Shown here one piece after another: positions 43,236-51,900 of a stretch of DNA of 64,000 bases. The notes under the pieces were generated by a model. The model worked only from the letters and a program-made list of their open reading frames with translations. It searched no databases and had not been told where the DNA came from. Position 1 is the stretch's first letter. Every line of letters begins with the position of its first letter. The translations under genes and the position numbers were made by a program. The DNA is taken from the NCBI RefSeq assembly GCF_017161265.1, contig NZ_CP031393.1, positions 1,178,001 to 1,242,000 of the forward strand, written 5' to 3'. The DNA comes from Treponema medium (lineage in GTDB: Bacteria > Spirochaetota > Spirochaetia > Treponematales > Treponemataceae).

Positions 43236-44711
43236 ATGATCAATCTGAATGATGTAAGCTACAAATATAACGATGCTACGGCACAGGCAATTCGACACAT
43301 ATCCTTGTCCGTAAAAAAAGGTGAATTGGTTGCTATTACCGGAAAAAGTGGCTGCGGAAAAACAACACTGTTTCGCTGTATGAATGGGCTGTGTCCTCAT
43401 TTTTATGAAGGAGAAATAACCGGCAGCCTTACGCTAAACGGCAATGCTCTTTCATCGATGCATATATGCGATATATCAAACATTGTGGCATCCGTTTTTC
43501 AAAATTCCGAAAGCCAGTTTTTTACTACCGATGTGCTTTCCGATCTTGTGTACCCATGCGAAAATTACGGTATAGAAAAAGAGGAAATACAAGAGCGGCT
43601 GCACCGTGTTAAAAAACTGTTATCGCTGGAACCGCTTTTGAACAGAAAGCTTTCGGAACTCTCCGGAGGTGAAAAACAAAAGATTGCAATCGCTTCTGTT
43701 TTAATGTTGGATACGCGCGTTGTATTGATGGATGAGCCGTCTTCCAATCTTGACTATAGATCTGTTGAATTGCTTACACAAATACTTGCACAGCTAAAAT
43801 TAAAAGATTACACGATACTCATCATCGAACATCGGCTGCATTATTTGGCGGAACTCTGCGATCGGCTCATCGTAATGAAAAACGGGTCTATAGTACGGGA
43901 ATATGAAAAAGCTTCGTTACGCACTATCGGTAATGATGAGTTGCACAAACAAGGACTTCGCAGCTTGCATTTATTTCAAAATAACTGCAATACACTGATC
44001 TCTCCGCAGCGGCAACATACGGACAAACCGTTATTGGTGCTGCACGATATTCATTTTTCCTATCAAAAAAATGCTGAGGTTTTAAAAGGAATACATCTTT
44101 CAATATATCCCGGAGACAAGATCGCTTTAATCGGTAAAAACGGATGCGGAAAAACAACGCTTGGAAAAATCCTTTGCGGATTAAAACGAGAGAAAAGCGG
44201 CAATCTCTTATTTGACGGAAGCGTATTCCCTGCAAAGGTACGCAGTAAGGCGGTCGGGTATGTGATGCAGAATGTAGACTTTCAGCTTTTCGGGTGCAGT
44301 GTATATGACGATTTATTACTCGGTAACGAAGCGACGCCCGACAGGGAAAACCGGATACAAGCAGTGCTTGCAAAGCTCGGTCTATCGGACTTACAAGAAC
44401 AACACCCGACAACACTGTCGATGGGACAAAAACAGCGTTTAGTGGTCGCCGCATCATTTTTGCAAAAGAAGCGGCTCACTATTTTTGACGAACCGACCAG
44501 TGGACTGGACTACGGCAGTATGAAAAATGTCTGCACACTTATCGATTTGATAACGGGGGATTCAAACGCCTCCGTGATTATCACGCATGATTATGAGTTC
44601 ATTGTGAACGTTTGCAACAGAGCGGTTCTTTTGGAAGACGGACAAATAAAGGAAGATTTTCAATTGAACGGCACGATGCAGCTCGAACATATTTTTAAAG
44701 AGAGGTTATAA
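43236..44711 (+). CDS. ECF transporter ATPase with two fused ATPase domains
   Basis: A 491-residue tandem CbiO-type ATPase. Domain 1 has GKSGCGKTT, FQNSESQFF, LSGGEKQ and LMDEPSSNLD; domain 2 has GKNGCGKTT, MQNVDFQLF, LSMGQKQ and IFDEPTSGLD. All catalytic Glu residues are present. It is paralogous to 33474-34949 and identical in length. It lies 16 nt after the EcfT stop and 4 nt before the S-component, so the three form one operon. Confidence 0.92.
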   Translation: MINLNDVSYKYNDATAQAIRHISLSVKKGELVAITGKSGCGKTTLFRCMNGLCPHFYEGEITGSLTLNGNALSSMHICDISNIVASVFQNSESQFFTTDVLSDLVYPCENYGIEKEEIQERLHRVKKLLSLEPLLNRKLSELSGGEKQKIAIASVLMLDTRVVLMDEPSSNLDYRSVELLTQILAQLKLKDYTILIIEHRLHYLAELCDRLIVMKNGSIVREYEKASLRTIGNDELHKQGLRSLHLFQNNCNTLISPQRQHTDKPLLVLHDIHFSYQKNAEVLKGIHLSIYPGDKIALIGKNGCGKTTLGKILCGLKREKSGNLLFDGSVFPAKVRSKAVGYVMQNVDFQLFGCSVYDDLLLGNEATPDRENRIQAVLAKLGLSDLQEQHPTTLSMGQKQRLVVAASFLQKKRLTIFDEPTSGLDYGSMKNVCTLIDLITGDSNASVIITHDYEFIVNVCNRAVLLEDGQIKEDFQLNGTMQLEHIFKERL

Positions 44712-44715
44712 AGGT

Positions 44716-45312
44716 ATGAACACAAAAAACAATCACTGGAAGATCAGTCACTTTGTTTTAATCGGTTTAATGGCGGCGATTTATGCAGCTGTTATTTATG
44801 GAGTCGGGATGTTGACAGCCGTTACTATTCCCGTTATGCACGTGTTTGCGCCCAGTATGACGGGAATTTTGATGGGGCCTATCGTGCTTTTTGTTGTAAA
44901 GACTGTTCGGCGATTCGGTGTATTGACGCTGCTTGCCGGTTTGGGCGTTACACTTTTTACGCTGACCGGGATGGGAAGTATCAACTGTTTAATTTTTGTT
45001 GTCATTATAGGCTTGATAGCTGATGTAATTATCACAAAAACAGGATTCAAAACACTTTCAATCGGTATCGGTCACGGACTGACGCAGGCTGCCTATTTTA
45101 CCGGAGGCGCGTTTCCCTTCCTTTTCTTTTTGGAACGGGAATTAGCAAAGTGGCAGGAAATGGGAATGAGCCGGGAAGAGATACTTGAATATGTACGCTA
45201 TTTTACCGGAACTTTCGCTGTCATCGGCATCGTATCCGCCCTCATCTTCGGAATCGCCGGTATTTATATCGGTAAGCTCATTTTAAAACGGCACTTTAAG
45301 GATATGAAGTAG
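44716..45312 (+). CDS. ECF transporter S-component, MptD/Trep_Strep family
   Basis: A 198-residue membrane protein with six helices. It shares the family's layout with the S-components at 35834 and 46646 (N-terminal helix ISHFVLIGLMAAIYAAVIYG, a hydrophilic segment near residue 150, and a basic C-terminus KRHFK) but is distant in sequence, so it may carry a different compound. It follows its ATPase by 4 nt. AGAGG precedes the ATG. Confidence 0.87.
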   Translation: MNTKNNHWKISHFVLIGLMAAIYAAVIYGVGMLTAVTIPVMHVFAPSMTGILMGPIVLFVVKTVRRFGVLTLLAGLGVTLFTLTGMGSINCLIFVVIIGLIADVIITKTGFKTLSIGIGHGLTQAAYFTGGAFPFLFFLERELAKWQEMGMSREEILEYVRYFTGTFAVIGIVSALIFGIAGIYIGKLILKRHFKDMK

Positions 45313-45480
45313 AGGATTGCCAATTATGCGATTTAAGGATGTAGAGCCGCTATCTCCGCTATTTTTTTGTTTGTAGAAGAAATATAAAACGCTCCCGTTG
45401 TTAGTTTATATTTTTTTAGATAGCAGTACGGACTGTCGCAGTATATTTGTCTGAACAATTTTTGAAAAATCGTGTAACTT

Positions 45481-45527
45481 ATTCGTGAGGGTTTAATACC
45501 CCGACGCTTGCGTCGGGGTTGTTGATT
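45481..45527. repeat. Dispersed palindromic repeat, short form
   Basis: This 47-bp copy equals the long form (58144-58258) with everything between its two CCCCGACGCTTGCGTC cores removed, plus minor changes at the left edge. The product is a single hairpin. Confidence 0.82.
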
Positions 45528-45740
45528 CCTTCCGTTTTTACAAGCTGTTGAAATGAAATATTCTTATCAAGCGTAATAAAGTGTATGAAAATACACAAAA
45601 TATACCATCGCTTGCATCGGTGAGACGAGGGGGAGCGGAAAAACAAATGGCGTACGTAAAAAAGAAGTAGTTGCGGTTGAGGGAACTGAAAACGCAACTG
45701 GTAATAATTCAGAAGTACACCGTTTTTTTGAAGCGCTGTC

Positions 45741-45831
45741 CATCATTTTACGTCCGTGTAAAATGATGAGCACGAGTTTTTGTTGCATAAAAACATCGCG
45801 CATAATCTCTTTTGTGCCGTCCATGGCACAA
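45741..45831 (-). repeat. GGA-hairpin cassette on the minus strand
   Basis: Read on the minus strand: stem TTGTGCC with loop ATGGAC (45831-45812), the A/T hairpin CGATGTTTTT/AAAAACTCG (45798-45773), and an 11-bp stem CATCATTTTAC with loop ACGGAC (45768-45741). This is the same order (GGA loop, A/T hairpin, GGA loop) as at 49076-49168, inverted. The stretch 45313-45897 has no other credible gene. Confidence 0.55.
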
Positions 45832-45897
45832 GCTTTTATTCGGGGAGACTTCCACCGCCCGCCGTATTTACTCATGTAAAAATCTAACCGTAGCTAT

Positions 45898-46230
45898 CTA
45901 TGACCAAGGCTGAGCCATAGAGATAAGTTTACTCTGCAAATATTGCGTTGTTTCAAGCAGCTGTTGTAAATCCAAGTTGTTCTTCCTGCGGCACAGCTCA
46001 GCTTTTGCCGCCTCGCTTACATCAGAGCTTTCCATCAGCCTGCAATACGGTGTCTTTGCCGTATCATATTTTTTTATGACCTTTGCGTCTATCCGTTTTT
46101 TTGCAATGATCTTCATTGAGGGAAAAAAGAAATTGACGAGTGCATTGTACTGTTCATAAAGGTCATCCATGATCATACGTGCAGCTTCTCCCTCAAAGCG
46201 ATAGTAACCGACGATGCGTCTTACGACAGG
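45898..46230 (-). pseudogene. C-terminal fragment of a transposase
   Basis: The frame from about 46230 reads RRIVGYYRFEGEAARMIMDD, then LYEQYNALVNFFFPSMKIIA and onward to MAQPWS. This pattern (RRIVGY-RFEG, YN-L-NFF-PS-K, KKYD-A-TPY-R-MES) is the C-terminus of integrase-type (DDE) transposases of the ISNCY-like group. The catalytic core is missing: the frame stops abruptly at the truncated ecfT copy. It indicates a past insertion sequence at this junction. Confidence 0.6.
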
Positions 46231-46483
46231 AGTGCAGTTTTTTATTCATCCTATCCGCTCACTGGAGTTTATAATTGTTCCGATTTTATTTAGAAGTCTT
46301 CGCATAGCTGAGGAACTTTCCACATCGGTTTTGCTGAGAGGAATTGAAAATTATAAAAACAGAACAAATATCTATCCGCTCAAATTTACGAAAACGGATT
46401 TTGTATACGGATTATGTACGGCTATTGCTGTGGGTACGGTATCGTACTTACAGTTTAGTAATAGGGTTGAGTTTATGTTTTAA
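46231..46483 (+). pseudogene. C-terminal fragment of ecfT
   Basis: From about 46243 the sequence encodes FIHPIRSLEFIIVPILFRSL and on through the LLRGIEN coupling motif to LQFSN. Between 46271 and 46462 it is essentially identical to 35460-35651 of the intact ecfT. The first two thirds of the gene are absent, and the last six codons differ because a new hairpin element follows. The fragment lacks the membrane core, so it is non-functional. Confidence 0.85.
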
Positions 46484-46500
46484 TGCGACAAGGATTGAAG

Positions 46501-46585
46501 GGGCGGCTTTGCCGTTCCGCAGGAATGGAGCGATAGCGGAACCCCGAAAAGCCTGTTTTTTGCGATGTGTCGCAAAAAGTCGCCC
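46501..46585 (+). repeat. Branched hairpin element in the decayed ECF module
   Basis: GGGCGGCTTT (46501-46510) can pair with AAAGTCGCCC (46576-46585), enclosing GTTCCGC/GCGGAAC (46514-46542) and TTTTTGCGA/TCGCAAAAA with loop TGTG (46557-46578). The outer and last inner stem share three A residues and so compete. It replaces the four-hairpin module found in the paralogous locus. Confidence 0.5.
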
Positions 46586-46645
46586 TAAAAATATAATATG
46601 ATAAAACAAAATATTCAAAGCAAATATAAATGTAAGGAGAATGTC

Positions 46646-47248
46646 ATGGAAACAAAGACAAACAAATTGAATGCACGAGATTTTATTTTTATCGGAATCT
46701 TCGCTGCGGTTGCACTATTGATTTTTTTTATTACGGGAGCACTAGCTGCATTAACGCTTTTCGGAACGATAGCCAATATCCCGATTACGCTGTTTTTTGT
46801 ATCGATAGCATTCATGCTGGCGGCATTAAAGGTAAGAAAAACGGGCATCTTTTTTATTATGGGGATAATTATCGTTTTACCGGGATTTATGGCGGCAAAC
46901 GGAATAGGTGTCGGTCTTTCAATTATCGGCTGGTTTATTGCGGAAGCTCTTGCATCAATGATGAAGTACAAAGATAAAAAAGCAATCATATTGCCCTATG
47001 TGCTGGGCTCCACGTTGCAGACATCCTTGTTCACCATGCCTATGTATCTTTCGCATGGAGAATACTTTGTGCAAAGAAAGGAGATTTTACATTTAACGGA
47101 TGAAGCTTTACAACAGTATTTGCACGTTGTAGGCTCATGGCAGATGTACGGTTCTATGATTGCATTGACGGTTATAACAAGTTTCGCGGGAGCGTGGCTT
47201 TCTATGCGGATATTGAAAAAACATTTTGAAAAAGCGGGAGTGATATAG
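46646..47248 (+). CDS. ECF transporter S-component, MptD/Trep_Strep family, second copy
   Basis: A 200-residue membrane protein. The first ~150 residues match the S-component at 35834 with only a handful of changes (for example ASK/ALK and GVF/GIF), while the last 50 residues differ at many positions (QQYLHVVGSWQMYGS against QHYLQVVGSWEMYGA). Such a sharp change suggests gene conversion of the 5' part. Its own EcfT is truncated and its ATPase is absent, so it would have to share the ATPase/EcfT unit of another module. AGGAG lies before ATG 46646. Confidence 0.87.
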   Translation: METKTNKLNARDFIFIGIFAAVALLIFFITGALAALTLFGTIANIPITLFFVSIAFMLAALKVRKTGIFFIMGIIIVLPGFMAANGIGVGLSIIGWFIAEALASMMKYKDKKAIILPYVLGSTLQTSLFTMPMYLSHGEYFVQRKEILHLTDEALQQYLHVVGSWQMYGSMIALTVITSFAGAWLSMRILKKHFEKAGVI

Positions 47249-47317
47249 GGGCATTTCAATTTATATCCTACCCGCCTGTATATTCATTTTGTTCAGACTG
47301 TGCTACGATAAGCCTCT

Positions 47318-49201
47318 ATGCTGAAGACGTTATCCAAAAGCCTGCGGGAATATAAACGGACATCTGTTATCGCAGTGCTGCTGACAATTACGGAGGTGGT
47401 GTTTGAAATTATCATCCCCTCCTGTATGGCGTATCTCATTGATTTTGGAATTGAAGCCGGTGCAATGCAAACGGTGTTCAAGTACGGGGCGGCGCTTTTG
47501 GTCTTTGCGCTTATTCAATTACTGACGGGTGTATTTTCGTCGGTTACCGCAGCAAAGGCATCGGCGGGTTTTGCGGCAAATCTGCGACAGGATATGTACG
47601 ACAACGTGCAGACTTTTTCTTTTTCCAACATTGACAAATTTTCACCTTCTTCCATTATAACGCGGCTTACCACCGATGTAACAAATGTGCTTAACTCCTA
47701 TCAGATGCTGGTAAAACTTGCCGTGCGCGCCCCCGGAATGATGATCTTTGCGATGATTGCATCGTTTAGAATCAGTACGAACATTTCCCTCATCTTTCTC
47801 GGTATGATTCCGCTGTTGGGACTCGGTATCTTTTCGATTATCCGGAAGGTGCATCCGATATTCAGAACTGTTTTTAAAACCTACGATAAGCTCAACAATG
47901 TGGTGCAGGAAAACATACGCGGTGTCCGGGCGGTAAAATCCTTTAACCGGCAGCAGTACGAAATTACCAAGTTTGAAAACATTTCCGAATCGATTTACAA
48001 GGGCTTTTCAAAAGGGGAGCGGTACATTACGCTGATGATGCCGATGGCGCAGCTGTGTATTTATACCTGTATGATTTTGATTTCGTGGTTCGGTGCAAAG
48101 GAGATTGTTGCAAGCGGGAACAATGCTGCACAGGGGCTCACCACCGGATCGCTGATGGCGCTGTTTTCGTATGCCTCTCAAATTATGATGAGCTTGATGA
48201 TGTTTTCGATGGTCTTTGTGATGATCACCATTTCCCGTTCTTCCGCAGACCGCATTGCAGAAATTTTGAATGAGCAGCCGGACATCACCAATCCTGAGCA
48301 TCCCGTGATGGAGGTAAAAAACGGTGAGATACGCTTTAGCAATGCCGATTTTATGTATACTGCGGATGCCGATAAAAAAGTAATCGACAATGCGAACCTT
48401 GTTATCCGGTCGGGAGAAACGGTGGGGATTATCGGCGGCACGGGTTCTTCCAAAACTTCTTTTGTCCAGCTCATTCCCCGCTTATACGATGTTACCGCCG
48501 GTTCGGTGAGTGTCGGCGGGGTGAACGTAAAAGACTACGATGTCAAAACGCTGCGGGATGCGGTGGCAATGGTCTTGCAGAAAAATGAATTGTTCGCCGG
48601 TACGGTAAAGACTAATTTGCAGTGGGGGAATGAACACGCAAGTGATAAGGAAATTGCCGAAGCGTGCCGCCTCGCCTGCGCTGCCGAATTTGTCGAGGCA
48701 ATGCCGGATGGGTATAACTCCCGTATCGAGCAGGGAGGCGCCAATGTTTCCGGCGGACAAAAACAGCGGCTCTGTATTGCGCGGGCGCTGCTCAAAAAAC
48801 CTAAGATTTTAATCCTCGATGATTCAACCAGTGCGGTAGACACGAAAACGGATGCACTGATTCAAAAATCATTTAAAGACTTTCTGCCGGACACAACAAA
48901 GATCATTATTGCGCAGCGGATTTCTTCCGTGCAGCACGCAGATAAAATCCTCGTGTTTGATAACGGCGCAATTACTGCGGTCGGCACACATGATGAATTG
49001 CTGCATACAAGCGCTATCTATAAAGAAGTCTTTGAAACGCAACAAAAAGGAACTGACGACATAATGACTATCAGAACCGCCTCGGAGGGCGGTGGTTCCA
49101 TGCAGCAGCGAGTTTTTCGTCAGAAAAACTCGACGTTGAGCAGTGTACACGGAGGTACACTGCTCAACAGTGCAACAAAAATCGGAGGTTCCGATGCATA
49201 A
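47318..49201 (+). CDS. ABC exporter half-transporter, degenerate-site subunit
   Basis: A 627-residue protein: six membrane helices (about 15-300), Walker A GGTGSSKTS, signature VSGGQKQ and Walker B ILILDDSTSAVD, where Asp replaces the catalytic Glu. This is the TM287-type half of a heterodimeric drug exporter; the next gene supplies the intact site. The last ~45 residues (from about IRTASEGGGSM) are not ABC sequence: they are encoded by a three-hairpin cassette at 49076-49168, an insertion that extended the reading frame. The stop overlaps the partner's start by 8 nt. Confidence 0.9.
   Translation: MLKTLSKSLREYKRTSVIAVLLTITEVVFEIIIPSCMAYLIDFGIEAGAMQTVFKYGAALLVFALIQLLTGVFSSVTAAKASAGFAANLRQDMYDNVQTFSFSNIDKFSPSSIITRLTTDVTNVLNSYQMLVKLAVRAPGMMIFAMIASFRISTNISLIFLGMIPLLGLGIFSIIRKVHPIFRTVFKTYDKLNNVVQENIRGVRAVKSFNRQQYEITKFENISESIYKGFSKGERYITLMMPMAQLCIYTCMILISWFGAKEIVASGNNAAQGLTTGSLMALFSYASQIMMSLMMFSMVFVMITISRSSADRIAEILNEQPDITNPEHPVMEVKNGEIRFSNADFMYTADADKKVIDNANLVIRSGETVGIIGGTGSSKTSFVQLIPRLYDVTAGSVSVGGVNVKDYDVKTLRDAVAMVLQKNELFAGTVKTNLQWGNEHASDKEIAEACRLACAAEFVEAMPDGYNSRIEQGGANVSGGQKQRLCIARALLKKPKILILDDSTSAVDTKTDALIQKSFKDFLPDTTKIIIAQRISSVQHADKILVFDNGAITAVGTHDELLHTSAIYKEVFETQQKGTDDIMTIRTASEGGGSMQQRVFRQKNSTLSSVHGGTLLNSATKIGGSDA
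49076..49168 (+). repeat. GGA-hairpin cassette inside the 3' end of an ABC gene
   Basis: ACCGCC/GGCGGT with loop TCGGAG (49076-49093), spacer GGTTCCATGCAGCAG, CGAGTTTTTC/GAAAAACTCG (49109-49132), and GTTGAGCAGTGTAC with its complement and loop ACGGAG (49135-49168). The closest relative is 51557-51652. Just after it, ATCGGA/TCCGAT (49181-49195) folds the ribosome binding site and start of the next gene into a small hairpin. Confidence 0.7.
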
Positions 49202-51113
49202 TATGAAACCTGCTCACGGTGCAAAACCGGAAATGAAACTTTCCATGCCTGCCGTCAAACGGCTGCTTTCTTACCTTAACCCGTACAAGGCTGTCCTTGC
49301 GGTTGTTACAGTCTGTATTGTCGTAAGTGCAAGCGCAACCGCCGCCGCCTCTCTTTTCCTGCAAGTATTGATTGATCAGTATATTCTGCCGCTGCTTGCG
49401 CAAAGTACTCCGGTGTTTACCGGACTGCTACGGGCGCTCATCGTTATGGCGGCGGTTTACGGCGCCGGTGTCCTCTGTTCATGGATTTACAGCCGTTTGA
49501 TGATCAATGTTGCGCAGCGGACACTCAAGCGAATCCGTGATGAGATGTTCGCAAAGATGCAGCGCCTGCCGATCCGGTATTTCGACACGCACACGCACGG
49601 CGATATTATGAGCCGCTACACCAACGACACCGACACACTCCGGCAGATGATTACGCAGTCAATGCCGCAGTTTGTTTCTTCCGTGTGTACGATTATCGCC
49701 GTGTTCTTTGCAATGCTGTATCAGAGTGTGTACTTGACGGTCATCGTTGTCGCTTCCATCTTTTCTATTTTGAAAGTGATTAAGTTTGTCGCAAAAAAGA
49801 GCGGCTTTTATTTTGTCCGCCAGCAGGAGACACTCGGGCAGCTCAACGGCTATGTTGAAGAGATGATAAACGGACAGAAAGTGATTAAAGTGTTCTGCCG
49901 GGAAGAAACGGTAAAAACTGAGTTTAAAGAAAAGAACGCCGCATGGCAGGAAAGCGCCGCAAAAGCAAACGCGTATGCAAATATCATCATGCCCTTTATG
50001 AATGCGCTGGGATATTTTCAGTATGTGATTGTCGCGCTTGTCGGTGCGTGGTTTGCCATTGCAAAAATCCCCAATCCGACTATCGCCGGTATCAACACGC
50101 TGACGCTCGGCACCATCGCTTCATTTTTAACGCTATCGCGGAGCTTTACCAATCCCATTTCTCAGTTATCCAATCAGCTCAATTCGGTAATCAATGCAGT
50201 TGCAGGAACCTCGCGGATTTTTGCGCTGATGGACGAAGCTCCGGAGGAAGATGCCGGTACCGTTACGCTTGTCAACGCACGGGAAGAAGCAGGCTCCTTG
50301 TCAGAAGCGGCGGAACACACGGGTGTATGGGCGTGGAAGGAAACACATGAAGACGGCGCGGTTTCTTTAACCCGACTGACGGGCAAGGTGATTTTTGAAC
50401 ATGTCGATTTCGGTTATAGCCTTGAGAAAACAGTGCTGAAGGACATCAACCTCTTTGCAGAGCGCGGACAAAAGGTGGCATTCGTCGGGGCGACCGGTGC
50501 AGGCAAAACAACGATTACCAATTTGATCAACCGCTTCTACGATATTAACAGCGGGACTATTACCTACGACGGCATACCGATTACCCGTATTAAGAAAGAA
50601 GACCTGCGGCGCTCGCTCGGTATCGTATTGCAAGAGGTGAATTTATTTACCGGCACTATTATGGAAAACATCCGCTTCGGCAACTTGGATGCAACCGACG
50701 AACAGTGTATCGCAGCGGCAAAACTTGCCAATGCGCACAACTTTATTACGATGCAGCCCCACGGATATGACACGGTTATTGAAGGCAACAAAAACTCCCT
50801 TTCGCAAGGACAGCGGCAGCTCTTATCCATCGCCCGCGCCGCAGTCTCCGACCCGCCCGTTATGATATTGGATGAAGCAACCTCTTCAATCGACACAAGA
50901 ACCGAAGCGCTCATCCAAAAAGGTATGGATAGGCTGATGGAAGGCAGAACTGTTTTCGTCATCGCCCACCGCCTTTCCACCATCATGAACTCCGACGTTA
51001 TTATGGTCTTGGATCACGGCGAAATTATCGAACGCGGCACACACGAAAGCCTTATTGCCAAAAAGGGTATGTATTATCAACTTTATACGGGAGCCTTAGA
51101 CTTTGACAAATAG
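49194..51113 (+). CDS. ABC exporter half-transporter, catalytically competent subunit
   Basis: A 639-residue partner of the preceding gene: six membrane helices (about 25-330), Walker A GATGAGKTT, signature LSQGQRQ, Walker B MILDEATSSID with the catalytic Glu, and His in IAHRLST. A 40-residue insertion (about 365-405, rich in Glu and Ala) separates the membrane and ATPase domains. ATG 49194 follows GGAGG, which is partly buried in the ATCGGA/TCCGAT hairpin, so upstream translation may be needed to open it. With 47318 it forms a TM287/288- or LmrCD-like drug exporter. The region after its stop is the hairpin array. Confidence 0.92.
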   Translation: MHNMKPAHGAKPEMKLSMPAVKRLLSYLNPYKAVLAVVTVCIVVSASATAAASLFLQVLIDQYILPLLAQSTPVFTGLLRALIVMAAVYGAGVLCSWIYSRLMINVAQRTLKRIRDEMFAKMQRLPIRYFDTHTHGDIMSRYTNDTDTLRQMITQSMPQFVSSVCTIIAVFFAMLYQSVYLTVIVVASIFSILKVIKFVAKKSGFYFVRQQETLGQLNGYVEEMINGQKVIKVFCREETVKTEFKEKNAAWQESAAKANAYANIIMPFMNALGYFQYVIVALVGAWFAIAKIPNPTIAGINTLTLGTIASFLTLSRSFTNPISQLSNQLNSVINAVAGTSRIFALMDEAPEEDAGTVTLVNAREEAGSLSEAAEHTGVWAWKETHEDGAVSLTRLTGKVIFEHVDFGYSLEKTVLKDINLFAERGQKVAFVGATGAGKTTITNLINRFYDINSGTITYDGIPITRIKKEDLRRSLGIVLQEVNLFTGTIMENIRFGNLDATDEQCIAAAKLANAHNFITMQPHGYDTVIEGNKNSLSQGQRQLLSIARAAVSDPPVMILDEATSSIDTRTEALIQKGMDRLMEGRTVFVIAHRLSTIMNSDVIMVLDHGEIIERGTHESLIAKKGMYYQLYTGALDFDK

Positions 51114-51222
51114 GCGGGCATCTACTTCGTTGCTGCGCATAAATTAATCCTCAACGTATCAAAGATACGCCTGCGGTTAATTTATGCTCGCGCCTCGCAT
51201 CTACCTCGCCTATTTGTCAAAG
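51101..51222. repeat. Inverted copy of the ABC gene's 3' end
   Basis: The last codons and stop, CTTTGACAAATAGGCG (51101-51116), recur as a perfect inverted copy at 51207-51222. Between them are GCATAAATTAA/TTAATTTATGC and an inner GTATC/GATAC stem. A third, degenerate copy starts near 51655 (CTATTTGTCAAAGCG, then TGGTTAAGGGC as at 51226). Confidence 0.8.
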
Positions 51223-51378
51223 CGTTGGTTAAGGGCGGGCATCTGCGTTGTCGCTTAACAAAAAACAGTCCTCGACGTATCTCAGAAGCGACACGGATGT
51301 CGCTGGTTCCATACAGTAACAAGTTTGCATTGCAAACTTGCAGCCCAAAAATGGGCAAGGATGTCCATTTTTGGGCGA

Positions 51379-51495
51379 GGATGTCCGTGGTTCTAATCAG
51401 CAGCGTGTTTGCGCTGCAAACACGTAGGTAGCAAATGTACAGGGATGTACATTTGCTACCGTGCCTGCGGGTGTTGTTTATTCAGCGCCTTGTAT
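51379..51495 (+). repeat. 117-bp direct repeat, copy 1
   Basis: This segment and 51901-52017 are the same length and differ at only two positions. It contains the A/T hairpin and one perfect CsrA-consensus hairpin, and shows that the array grew by duplication. Confidence 0.93.
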
Positions 51496-51900
51496 CCGGC
51501 ACCACTATTTTCAAAAGGCTTACGGATAGTTTTTTCAACAGCACTGGCTATGCAAAACCGCCATGGAGGGCGGTGGTTCCAAGCAGTAGCGAGATTTAGG
51601 CTATGCATAAATCTCGTCGTTGAACAGTGTACACGGACGTACACTGTTCAACAGGCTATTTGTCAAAGCGCTGGTTAAGGGCAGGGCATCTGCCGTCAAA
51701 ACTATACATCCATGTATAGTTTTGGCTACGAGTTTCGCGTCACCGCGAAACACCGCTTTTCTGACAGGATGTCAGTGGTTCTAAGCAAAAGCGATGTTTG
51801 CGAAAGCAAACTCGCTGTTCGGGAATGTACAAGGATGTACATTCCCGAACAATGGCGTCCATGCCGCTTCTGAAGATCCTCAACGTATCAGAACGGACAG

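Noticed and set aside
43924-44457. 177-codon minus-strand frame
   Set aside because: Antisense to the second ATPase domain of the ECF ATPase, which has all its motifs.
45567-45875. 102-codon minus-strand frame starting MSKYGGRWKSP
   Set aside because: It crosses the inverted hairpin cassette and has low-complexity translation with no ribosome binding site; treated as a by-product of the repeats.
51409-51678. 89-codon + frame in the hairpin array
   Set aside because: Composed of translated palindromes, Cys-rich and without homology or ribosome binding site.
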